Translations under genes and position numbers: made by a program | Shown: piece after piece, positions 49,946 to 57,591 of the stretch | Layout: each line of letters begins with the position of its first letter | How positions within the stretch are numbered: position 1 is the first letter of the stretch | Source: Allorhodopirellula solitaria | Lineage (GTDB): Bacteria > Planctomycetota > Planctomycetia > Pirellulales > Pirellulaceae | Length of the DNA: 64,000 nucleotides | NCBI RefSeq assembly: GCF_007859855.1 | Contig: NZ_SJPK01000003.1 | Span: 565,182 to 629,181 of the forward strand | Reading direction: 5' to 3' | Notes under the pieces: model-generated | Told to the model about the DNA's origin: nothing | What the model saw: the letters and a program-made list of their open reading frames with translations, nothing else | Databases searched by the model: none

Positions 49946-50331
49946 TCGCCGGTTTTCTTTGCATGGCTGGGTTTCGAGTCTGTCTGCCGCGGTTGAAAGC
50001 CTGCGCAGCAGATTGACAGTATCTCCACGTCGTTGGAAATACGTGCTTCGCTCGGTTGCGCTGACATGGATCGGCGATTGACTCGCGATCTCACACGTCC
50101 CGCCGCGTGCGGTGCGGCCGGTTATCGGTCCGACCAAACCCGATCGGTTGTGCTCACACGGCGGGGCTCCTTCAACATCAATGCTACCGAGGCGATGCCA
50201 ATCGCACGGTAGGCAATGATCCATTCGTGCGCGGTTCGTTTGTCGCCGCCGCACACGGCCTGCACTGGTCATGCAATTCACTACTCAGGCGGCAAACACA
50301 TTCGATTTCGTTTTCTCAAAGGAAAATAACT
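49946..50331 (+). promoter_or_regulatory. Upstream region of flp 1 with GGTCCGACC site
   Basis: No gene is seen. GGTCCGACCAAACCC lies at 50128-50142, 204 bases before the pilin ATG. The same sequence at 51778 lies 212 bases before the second pilin ATG. The flanks also match (CGCCGCGTGC before it, CGGTTGTG after it), so this is a duplicated promoter region. AAAGGA precedes the ATG by 9 bases. Confidence 0.5.
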
Positions 50332-50685
50332 ATGCGTAAAATGTTTCGTAACAAGAAGGGCCAAGGCTTGGTCGAGTACGGCTTGATCATCGCCGGCGTG
50401 GCATTGATTTGTGCCGCGGCCGTTTCCGTATTCGGTCACAAGACTAGCGATTTGATTAGTGCGGTGGCCGTGATCCTGCCGTGTTCTCACGCCGATGACA
50501 ACGGTCCGATGGTCAGCGGGAAGTTGATTGAGACCACCAGCGCCGAAGATGGCGGCACGATTTCACTGGACGCAGTTACCATCGCGGCTAACAGCGGGAC
50601 TTCGCGTCTGGGGAACAACACCGGTGTCATCGGTGAGGACTTCGGGGGCTTGATCCTCGAAGCGGGAGCACCCACGACACCGTAG
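50332..50685 (+). CDS. flp: Flp-type pilin 1
   Basis: This 117-residue pilin precursor has a short basic leader MRKMFRNKKG, then QGLVEYGLIIAGVALICAAA: the Flp signature, cleaved after Gly10 by the TadV/CpaA-type peptidase, with the conserved Glu-Tyr. Unlike typical Flp pilins of about 50-70 residues it has a C-terminal extension of about 70 residues (HADDNGPMVSGKLIETTSAE, SGTSRLGNNTGVIGEDFGGL) that should be exposed. The second pilin shares most of this. AAAGGA 9 bases upstream sets the start. A strong hairpin follows the gene, so it may be expressed separately from the tad operon. Confidence 0.92.
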   Translation: MRKMFRNKKGQGLVEYGLIIAGVALICAAAVSVFGHKTSDLISAVAVILPCSHADDNGPMVSGKLIETTSAEDGGTISLDAVTIAANSGTSRLGNNTGVIGEDFGGLILEAGAPTTP

Positions 50686-50717
50686 GTCAATTGAGAATTG
50701 CAGGGATGTATCGACCC

Positions 50718-50747
50718 CCCCCATGGCGAGCGAGTTCGCCATGGGGG
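50718..50747 (+). terminator. Terminator-like hairpin after flp 1
   Basis: A perfect 12-bp stem CCCCCATGGCGA (50718-50729) / TCGCCATGGGGG (50736-50747) with a 6-base loop, followed by CTCTTTC. The U-run is weak but the stem is very stable. Confidence 0.7.
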
Positions 50748-50829
50748 CTCTTTCATTGAGCACGCGCGGATGCTGCGGGCTGGTAACGCTCGGATCGCCG
50801 ACTGACGGAATTGGCTCAACCGACAAATC

Positions 50830-51073
50830 TGGCTCATCCGACGGAAGCGTGCGCGGAGCACAGGGGGAAGGTTTTTCTAGGCATGGCTCTCGTATCCAAT
50901 AATCTTACAAAAATGCGTCCCTGACGAACGAATGTCCGCCAGGGACCGGCAACGCCATTGGCGTACCGTCGACCGACATATCCCTTGCCAAGCCAGCACC
51001 TCCGACAAATCAATCATTGGATACTGGAGCCATGCCTTGAAAACCTCCAGCGCACGCTTCCGTCGGATGAGCC
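50830..51073. repeat. MITE-like palindromic element, copy 2
   Basis: This 244-bp block has terminal inverted repeats whose outer 25 bp (TGGCTCATCCGACGGAAGCG and the next five bases) are identical. The inner arms also pair (GGCATGGCTC..GTATCCAAT, 50881-50900 with 51016-51036). It shares arms and centre with the element at 48971-49282. No coding capacity. Confidence 0.8.
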
Positions 51074-51190
51074 ACAAATCTTCCCTTTGCTCTTGACGAA
51101 CCCTACCCTCTGACTCATCGTAGATAAGCAGCATTGGTTCCTAGTTGAACCGTTCTGCATCACTTCTCCTGTCTTCACGAACGTTGTTTC

Positions 51191-51613
51191 ATGACGTCGC
51201 TGGTCCAATCCATCGTATCGACCATCTTATGCTGTGCGATTGCCTTCGGGCATGCACCGGCGTGGTTGCACGTGGCTGGCTGTGAAGACGGTTGTGGATC
51301 GATGCTCGCGCAGGTGCCGCAGAGCACCGGTGCAATCTGCCCGCATTCTTGCTGTCATGACACATCCCAGCCGACGGTTTCTGCGTCGGCTGACGAATCG
51401 ACCGATTCTCCCGTCAGTTCATCGGTTCCGCATGATTCCGATACCTGCGCGACTTGCCAATCTCTGGCGGGTTCATTTGGTGTGATCCCTCCCGGCATGG
51501 TGACGCTCTCACCGGAGCGTGCGAGCGTACCTGTCTCGCTCAGCTCCGCTGAAGCTGCGGTCGCCGGCTCAATCTCCATCGCGAAGCCACGCGGCCCGCC
51601 CGCAGCGGTCTAG
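51191..51613 (+). CDS. Exported Cys/His-rich small protein, paralogue 3
   Basis: This 140-residue protein has a signal peptide MTSLVQSIVSTILCCAIAFG, then GHAPAWLHVAGCEDGCGS. The middle is less His-rich than its paralogues (CPHSCCHDTSQPTVSAS, DSDTCATCQSLAGSFG) but keeps the cysteine spacing and the C-terminal KPRGPPAAV. It precedes the second Flp pilin exactly as paralogue 2 precedes the first, so the pair arose by tandem duplication. Loss of histidines suggests divergence of ligand. The TGGTCGGACCA palindrome is not present directly upstream. Confidence 0.7.
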   Translation: MTSLVQSIVSTILCCAIAFGHAPAWLHVAGCEDGCGSMLAQVPQSTGAICPHSCCHDTSQPTVSASADESTDSPVSSSVPHDSDTCATCQSLAGSFGVIPPGMVTLSPERASVPVSLSSAEAAVAGSISIAKPRGPPAAV

Positions 51614-51989
51614 GTGCTTCGGTTTGCCTAGTGTCGCAATCGGTCTACAGCCGGCCGTGTCAGTCAAAAGCTGACTGGCTGCAAAGGCTTTCCCGCGATC
51701 TCTGCACCCGCTGGACTGCCGACTGCTCACGCCGCGCCGCGTGCAGTGTGATCGGTTAACGGGCCGACCAAATAACGGTCCGACCAAACCCGGCCGGTTG
51801 TGTTTGCGAGGTGGGGTTTTTGTTATCGACGCGGCGTCATCGCTGCTCAGACATTGCGCGGGAGCGCTATCGAACACACGTGTGCGGACTGCCTGCCGTC
51901 GCCGCGCACGCCTGCATGGGGCATCCGTACCCATGGTTCAGGCGGCAAATCATTTCTCGATAAACTCGTTTTCAACGAAGGAAAACAAA
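51614..51989 (+). promoter_or_regulatory. Upstream region of flp 2 with paired GGNCCGACC sites
   Basis: No gene is seen. GGGCCGACCAAA (51761) and GGTCCGACCAAA (51778) lie 17 bases apart, about 212-229 bases before the pilin start. The second matches the site upstream of flp 1. Such close repetition is typical of operators. Confidence 0.5.
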
Positions 51990-52331
51990 ATGCTTACGAT
52001 GTTCCGAAATAAAAAAGGTCAGGGTCTGGTCGAATACGGTTTGATCATTGCCGGTGTGGCATTGATCTGCGCTGCCGCCGTTTCGGTGTTCGGTCACAAG
52101 ACCAGTGATTTGATCTCCGCTGTCGCCACGATTCTGCCTGGGGCTCATGCCGATGACAACGGTCCGATGGTCAGTGGCAAATTGATTGAGACAACTAGCG
52201 CCGAGGATGGCGGAGAGATCTCGCTGGACGCAGTTGCCATTGCGGGAGAATCCGGAACGACGCGTCTCAGCAACAACACCGGTGCGAACTTCAGTGGATT
52301 GATCCTCGAAGCGGGCGACCATGATGACTGA
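51990..52331 (+). CDS. flp: Flp-type pilin 2
   Basis: This 113-residue pilin precursor has MLTMFRNKKG then QGLVEYGLIIAGVALICAAA, nearly identical to pilin 1 through residue 60, with the same long C-terminal extension (DDNGPMVSGKLIETTSAEDG) ending AGDHDD. Divergence is concentrated in the last 40 residues, the part expected to face outside. GAAGGAAAAC upstream provides the ribosome-binding site. A terminator with a U8 run follows before the prepilin peptidase gene. Confidence 0.92.
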   Translation: MLTMFRNKKGQGLVEYGLIIAGVALICAAAVSVFGHKTSDLISAVATILPGAHADDNGPMVSGKLIETTSAEDGGEISLDAVAIAGESGTTRLSNNTGANFSGLILEAGDHDD

Positions 52332-52369
52332 ACGCCATGAGCCGAATGGCGGACGCATGGATGCATGAC

Positions 52370-52407
52370 CACCCAAGGCGGCTCAGACCGCCATGGGTGT
52401 TTTTTTT
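52370..52407 (+). terminator. Rho-independent terminator after flp 2
   Basis: Stem CACCCA-A-GGCGG / CCGCC-A-TGGGTG (one A/A mismatch, loop CTCAGA) followed by a run of eight T. It separates the pilin from the tad operon, allowing high pilin mRNA levels. Confidence 0.85.
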
Positions 52408-52444
52408 GCGTGCTGCCTGCTGCTCCTGATGTCCTTTCACCGCA

Positions 52445-52867
52445 ATGTTGATCCTCACCCTCACTGTCACGTTCGTGTTATTGCTGGTCGCAACTGTTTG
52501 TGACTATCGCTCGCGGGAGATTCCCGATTGGATCTCCATTGGGATCGCGATCGTAGCGGTCATCGCGTCGAGCGCGGGCTGGCTGGGGATCGGGTTGCCT
52601 TGGGTGATCTTCGGTGGAGTCGTCGGTTTGCTGATCGGCTACGGGTTGTTTCGGTTCGCTCAGCTTGGAGGCGGCGATGCCAAATTAATCGCCGCGTTGG
52701 GCATGACGTTCGGCCCAGTTGGAATTTTGATCTTGTTGTTTGGTATGGCTATCATAGGTGGCGTGTTATCGCTGATCGCAATGCTTCGAGGTCAGCGTGA
52801 TTATGCTTATGTGCCTGCCATCACCGGTGGATTCATTTGGTATGTCAGTGTCGTTTCACTGATTTAG
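52445..52867 (+). CDS. tadV: Prepilin peptidase, A24 family (TadV/CpaA type)
   Basis: This 140-residue integral membrane aspartyl protease is the short form without the methylase domain. The two catalytic aspartates are in CDYRSREIPDW (Asp20) and GGGDAK (Asp78), with about six hydrophobic segments. It should cleave the Flp, TadE and TadG leaders and possibly the DUF1559 proteins. It leads the tad operon: a 27-codon frame and the TadE gene follow closely. Confidence 0.93.
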   Translation: MLILTLTVTFVLLLVATVCDYRSREIPDWISIGIAIVAVIASSAGWLGIGLPWVIFGGVVGLLIGYGLFRFAQLGGGDAKLIAALGMTFGPVGILILLFGMAIIGGVLSLIAMLRGQRDYAYVPAITGGFIWYVSVVSLI

Positions 52868-52891
52868 TTTTCGCACAAAGAGATAAAACAG

Positions 52892-52975
52892 ATGTCTGAG
52901 TTCATGGTGACATCGCGACACGAAGAGCTGCAAGACGTTCTGGCTGAGTTAAAGAGGTTAATGAAGACCGTTTAA
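52892..52975 (+). CDS. 27-residue coupled small open frame
   Basis: ATG 52892 encodes MSEFMVTSRHEELQDVLAEL then KRLMKTV and ends in TAA overlapping the ATG of the TadE gene (TAATG). The peptide would be a single amphipathic helix. A real but very small gene, or a translational-coupling leader for tadE, are both possible. Its codon pattern looks coding. Confidence 0.4.
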   Translation: MSEFMVTSRHEELQDVLAELKRLMKTV

Positions 52976-53865
52976 TGACCCGCTCGCGTCTCCAGTTCCG
53001 TTCCGGCCAATCGCTTGTCGAATTCGCCGTCGTCGCACTTGTCCTGTACATGTTGCTGGCCGCGATCTTGACATTCGGTCATGCCCTGTATGTTGCGCAG
53101 AGTTTGCAGGGAGCGGCTGACGTGGCGGCGCGGGAGATTTCGCGGACTCCATTACCGGCCGTGACCACCTTCGAAGCACTGATTGAGAATGGATCGCTCG
53201 ACGATATATACAGCAAGAATCTGCTGGTGTTCGATCTCGATTCGCTCGGCGATCAATCGTTCTTCGAAGACGTTGTGCCGCAATGGCCGGTTGTGAATCA
53301 GCAGTTAGCAACCGTGATGATCGTCGATCGTCCCGACTTCGACGGCGACGGAACGCCCGATGCTCGTTTGATTCGGTATCCAGGCGCTTTGCTGAGTGAT
53401 CCGACAACGGACAGCGGATACACCGTCGGTATTCCATTGGTGACCGGGCGTGATGAATCAGGTACGGAGACCATTCGCTGGGTCGACGTAGTGGAAGAGA
53501 TTGAGAGCGATGAGAATTTAGACCCGTTCAGCATTGACTCTCCCCAGCAAGGCGTCGTTGCCTTGAGGATTAACTATCCTTTCCAATCGGCGTCGATGAG
53601 CAGTTTTCAGCCCAACGTAAACGGCCCCTTCGAACCGAACCTCGGGAACCCCAACGCTGCCAACGACGGCGGAGTGAACGAAACCAACGAGGAAGACCGC
53701 CCGGGCGATTTGATCGGCCAACCGCTGGTCGCCGATGGTACGTACTCGGGTACCTATGGCGGGCAGTATGGGCTCGGTGCTCAAGGAGCGTTTGGGCAAA
53801 CGGTGCGGCCGTTTCGCCGTGTGATTTCAGCCCAAGCGATTTATCGCCGTGAGGTGTTCGAGTGA
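52975..53865 (+). CDS. tadE: TadE-like pseudopilin
   Basis: This 296-residue protein has the leader FRSGQSLVEFAVVALVLYML and LAAILTFGHALYVAQSLQGA, with the (G/Q)xLVEF prepilin cleavage region and the conserved Glu. It continues ADVAAREISRTPLP and has a large extracytoplasmic domain including an Asp-rich stretch PDFDGDGTPDARLIRYPG that looks like a calcium-binding loop. It ends IYRREVFE. TadE is processed by the prepilin peptidase and is needed for Flp fibre assembly. It is longer than typical TadE (about 160-200). Confidence 0.85.
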   Translation: MTRSRLQFRSGQSLVEFAVVALVLYMLLAAILTFGHALYVAQSLQGAADVAAREISRTPLPAVTTFEALIENGSLDDIYSKNLLVFDLDSLGDQSFFEDVVPQWPVVNQQLATVMIVDRPDFDGDGTPDARLIRYPGALLSDPTTDSGYTVGIPLVTGRDESGTETIRWVDVVEEIESDENLDPFSIDSPQQGVVALRINYPFQSASMSSFQPNVNGPFEPNLGNPNAANDGGVNETNEEDRPGDLIGQPLVADGTYSGTYGGQYGLGAQGAFGQTVRPFRRVISAQAIYRREVFE

Positions 53866-53953
53866 TCAACACGAAGCGTTTTCCAATGATGCAATCCAAC
53901 ACGCCTGTGAAGGGTCAGCCCCCTTTCTGACTAGGCTATTAAGAAGAACTGAA

Positions 53954-56575
53954 ATGCCACCACGAAACTATCGCACGACATCACGACGATCACGAACCCC
54001 ATTCTTGTTGCTAGGTGGGATTGGCATGTTTGCGCTATTGGCAGCCGGCGTCGTCGGCACGCTATGGCTTGCCGGCGTGCCTCTGAATCCGTTTGCTCAG
54101 CGAGTAGCGGTCGAGGACCCGTTCATGATTCGCATTCCCATCAATTCGCGACCCATTCCCGCCTATCGTCGGGTCGACAGGATGGATTTGATGAACCCGA
54201 CCGATGGCGGGTTGATGTTCCAGAAGGTCCCCCCGCAAGCCGCAGTCGGGATGGCGATCGTGGGTGTCGACCAAAACGGGTCGCACGTGGAGGGTCGTGT
54301 GGAGTCGATCAAGAACGACAACGATCAGGTGGTGTTTGTTGTCGACGGCGGAGCAGAGGTCCGCCAAGAACAAACTCTCTCGCTCGGCGGTGCGATGATG
54401 AGCCTCAACGCGATCATCGGTCGAGTCGTCAAAGCGGATAAGCGAGCGGGGATGGGTTTTCGCGAAAGCACGTTCTTCCCCAAAGGAACGCCGGAAGGAT
54501 TGGCCGGAGCGACACCCACGGGCATGCGAGCGATCACGTTGGATGCGACTCGGTTGACGGGGGTTCATTCACTCGGTGCGGGCGACATGATCGACTTGCT
54601 AACGAACATCCCGCTGGGCGAGAGTTCGTCCTCGGATTCGGAGAAAAGTAGCAAGGTGCACCTGCTGGCCCAGAACGCGAAAGTTCTGCGCCCGGTCTAC
54701 GTTCGCAATGAAGTCGCTTCCTCCGCATCGTTAATGAACGGCAAGACGATGCAGAGCGTGCCTAAGTATGAGGTGGCTATCGCGGTCGCCGCCGATGATG
54801 TGATGCCGCTGCAAGAAGCACTTCATCATGAACGATCGATCACCTGTATCGCGCATTCGATGAAGCCCGAATCGGCCGCTGATGCGAATTTGGCATCGAC
54901 GCGTGCCGATGAAGTGCAGGTGCCGGTCACCGTACGACCTGTTTTGGCCTACGCGGTGGTGGTTCGCGACGCGTTTGTCAGTCCCGCGACGAGGACGCTC
55001 AATACCGAGTGGATTTCACGCAAAGAAGCGGAACGTCTCGACGTTATCGTGTCGCTGGAGGAGGCTTTGGGGGCGATCACCCGGCAGGACATTCCAGCCG
55101 GACATTATCTGCGTCGCGGTGATTTACTCAGCGGCCCTCCCACTGCACCGACCGAGGATTCCGTCGCATTTCCCACGGCCCGCGAAAGCGATCCAGCGGA
55201 CCGACGAAGCAGTCATCCGACGGGGCCTGAGCAAAGGCGAAATTCCGATTCACCCGCATCGACTCCTCATCCGAAGGAGCAGTTCGTGTCTGTGCTTCAG
55301 GAACCGGCCGATGTGACGTCCTCCGCTCCCTCGGCGACAGCTGTGGGGGATCGTCCGGCGATCACACGATTCATTCCGCCCGGGCATACAGCGTTTGCGA
55401 TCCCGTTGCGTCAAATTTACGGCGCCGAGCACCTGCAAATCGGTGATTCCATCGACTTGATGGCCAGCTACTCGCTCCAACGGCTCCGCGATGAAGAGGA
55501 GACCGAGACGAGACCCGACGGAACGGTCATCGTCCGCAAGTCTGAATCGTTAACGCCCCAAACGACTCAACGAACCTGGGAAGAAACCTTCGGCAATCGA
55601 GCCGAACCGTGGTTCGTCGCTTCCGATGCGATCGTGGTCGCGCCCGTTGGCTTCCCCGCGCCTGCGTCGGCGCTGCGTGCAATCGAATCGACAGGCGACT
55701 CGGCGACGAGGCGAGATAACGCCAGAGGCTTCGACGGCCCGCCGGTTATCATTGCGGTCGATGACCGCGACGTCGAAGCGGTCGCGACGGCGCTGGCGAC
55801 GCGTGACGCCCTCTTCACTGTCGCTTTTCACGCTTCGGAAAAGGCGACTTCGAACAGCCGCCAAAAGGTGATCGCGGTCGCTCCCGAATCGATTCCGGCG
55901 CTGAGTGAATTGTCGGAGTCCGTATGGCACGGTAACCGCCGTGGCGTCGTCTCGCGAGTGGTGTCCGCGTCCGATCCTCAGTTTCACGATGCATTGACGG
56001 TATCGCAATTGAAGGCGTTCTACGGGCGTGTTCTGAAAGGGGACAAGCACCGTGGGGACAGATTCACCGTCGACGATTTTCTGCCCCATGGAACCCAGCC
56101 CGGGATTGGGGCGATCGCTCGGGTCGGCTACACGTTGTTGCCGATCGCGGATCGGGAGATCGAAGGGTTGGAAGCGTTCAGCGAAGGCGACCATCTCTCG
56201 ATCCTACTGCGTGGTGTTGTACGATCCCCATTGACACAGCAGGTGTCTGGGGATGCGGGCGTGGCCACGGCTAACGTGTTGGCACCATCGGTACGGGTCG
56301 TTCGGGGATCGATCGCTGGCCAGTCGGTTCTCGAGATCCCCAACGAATCACTCACACGAATTCAAGCGGCGATGGCGCGTTCGTTGAACGATCGCGACGA
56401 TTTAAATGCTCGTTCGCACTTGGTTGCCGTCGGCGTGCCGCCAACCCAAACCGACAATACACCGGCCGTGGATGCGAGCATCCCGGCGTTTGATCCATTG
56501 CAGAACGTCAAAACGACTGAGGTTTATATCGGTGGCAAACGGACAGTCAAAGTCTTTGGGGGCAGCGGATCATGA
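53954..56575 (+). CDS. rcpC: RcpC/CpaB-like SAF-domain protein, very long
   Basis: This 873-residue protein starts at ATG 53954 (MPPRNYRTTSRRSRTPFLLL; the open frame extends 35 codons upstream). An N-terminal transmembrane helix LLLGGIGMFALLAAGVVGTL precedes three SAF/CpaB-type units: about 35-280 (FFPKGTPEGLAGATPTGMRA, then GAGDMIDLLTNI), about 310-560 (QDIPAGHYLRRGDLL, then IPPGHTAFAIPLRQIYGAEH and IGDSIDLMASYSL) and about 670-790 (FLPHGTQPGIGAIARVGYTL, SEGDHLSILLRG). CpaB proteins are normally 250-350 residues with one unit; triplication is unusual. It is thought to stabilise the outer-membrane secretin. It overlaps the next gene by 4 bases. Confidence 0.85.
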   Translation: MPPRNYRTTSRRSRTPFLLLGGIGMFALLAAGVVGTLWLAGVPLNPFAQRVAVEDPFMIRIPINSRPIPAYRRVDRMDLMNPTDGGLMFQKVPPQAAVGMAIVGVDQNGSHVEGRVESIKNDNDQVVFVVDGGAEVRQEQTLSLGGAMMSLNAIIGRVVKADKRAGMGFRESTFFPKGTPEGLAGATPTGMRAITLDATRLTGVHSLGAGDMIDLLTNIPLGESSSSDSEKSSKVHLLAQNAKVLRPVYVRNEVASSASLMNGKTMQSVPKYEVAIAVAADDVMPLQEALHHERSITCIAHSMKPESAADANLASTRADEVQVPVTVRPVLAYAVVVRDAFVSPATRTLNTEWISRKEAERLDVIVSLEEALGAITRQDIPAGHYLRRGDLLSGPPTAPTEDSVAFPTARESDPADRRSSHPTGPEQRRNSDSPASTPHPKEQFVSVLQEPADVTSSAPSATAVGDRPAITRFIPPGHTAFAIPLRQIYGAEHLQIGDSIDLMASYSLQRLRDEEETETRPDGTVIVRKSESLTPQTTQRTWEETFGNRAEPWFVASDAIVVAPVGFPAPASALRAIESTGDSATRRDNARGFDGPPVIIAVDDRDVEAVATALATRDALFTVAFHASEKATSNSRQKVIAVAPESIPALSELSESVWHGNRRGVVSRVVSASDPQFHDALTVSQLKAFYGRVLKGDKHRGDRFTVDDFLPHGTQPGIGAIARVGYTLLPIADREIEGLEAFSEGDHLSILLRGVVRSPLTQQVSGDAGVATANVLAPSVRVVRGSIAGQSVLEIPNESLTRIQAAMARSLNDRDDLNARSHLVAVGVPPTQTDNTPAVDASIPAFDPLQNVKTTEVYIGGKRTVKVFGGSGS

Positions 56576-57588
56576 ACCGTAGGCGGACCAACCCACCACG
56601 CGGTGGTTATGTGATGGTGCTCTTCGCGATGATGCTGTTTGGATTGATGGCCATGGCAGCGCTCGTGATCGACCTGGGCTTTGCCCGACTCGCCCAGCGG
56701 CAGATGCAAACGGCAGCGGACGCCGCAGCGCTGGAAGGATTGCGTTATGCCAGTACCGACGGTAGGCAACGGGCGGCGGATGTCGTTGCGTGGACGTTGG
56801 AGGGTGATTTTGATCCTTCGAGTGAATCGTCTGGCCCCAATCGGCTCGCATCGAATCCGGGCGATGACAAACGCGGCGACATGCTTGACGGGCTCTACGC
56901 CTTCGATCCGCCAGCAAGCTCCACAGCACAAGATTCGCGTCAGTTTCATCGTGAAGCCAATGATTACACCCGTAGCGATTTTCCCAATCCAAACCCGTCG
57001 GACGACTCCAGCATGGAAACTCACGAAGCTTTCTTGGTGCGAGTGCGTCGAACGGACGAAGTGTTCGACGACGGTGTTGGGACTGCGGGGCCAGCGTTGC
57101 CTTTCCTTTTTGGTCACGGCTCGATGTTGAATCGCGAATCGGTTGGTGACGGCATTGCGGTCAGAGCGACATCCATTGCGGCACTTCAACCGGTGGTTTG
57201 CGTTGGAAGCTCAGATGAGACCAACGACGTTCCAGGAAAACTCGATGTCGCAGTCCCTTTAAGTGAATGGGAAGTCGGTTCCGGAGAGACGTTTCGCGAA
57301 TATGCTGAACATGCTATCGGTGGCGAAGCGACTGACAACGCAGCTCCTGAAGCTGGGACAGGCTACGTCGCGATCTACGACGAAGAGATCAACGACCGCG
57401 TCATTGGTTTCGGTGCGGCCTCGATCTCGGACGGTGTTTTTACCGAAGTGGAGCCTTTTGGAATCTCGAATGCATCGGCCACGTTTTGTTATTCGTACGC
57501 AGGCACACCGGATGACACTGATATGGTTTTTAAATCGCGCCAGGACAACCGCGAAGTTTTATGCCAACTACCTGTGTCGGCGAGGTAA
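56572..57588 (+). CDS. tadG: TadG-like protein
   Basis: This 338-residue protein has the N-terminal TadG pattern GGYVMVLFAMMLFGLMAMAA then LVIDLGFARLAQRQMQTAAD and AAALEGLR: a membrane helix followed by the conserved Asp and the 'QtAADAAALagA' motif. The C-terminal half is beta-rich and secreted. TadG is a minor pilin-like or assembly protein of the Tad system. It overlaps the rcpC stop (ATGA) and is 3 bases from tadZ. Confidence 0.88.
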   Translation: MNRRRTNPPRGGYVMVLFAMMLFGLMAMAALVIDLGFARLAQRQMQTAADAAALEGLRYASTDGRQRAADVVAWTLEGDFDPSSESSGPNRLASNPGDDKRGDMLDGLYAFDPPASSTAQDSRQFHREANDYTRSDFPNPNPSDDSSMETHEAFLVRVRRTDEVFDDGVGTAGPALPFLFGHGSMLNRESVGDGIAVRATSIAALQPVVCVGSSDETNDVPGKLDVAVPLSEWEVGSGETFREYAEHAIGGEATDNAAPEAGTGYVAIYDEEINDRVIGFGAASISDGVFTEVEPFGISNASATFCYSYAGTPDDTDMVFKSRQDNREVLCQLPVSAR

Positions 57589-57591
57589 TAC

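Noticed and set aside
49946-52370. Diversity-generating retroelement acting on the two pilin genes
   Set aside because: The pilin tips differ, but there is no reverse transcriptase and no adenine-biased template repeat. Tandem duplication explains it.
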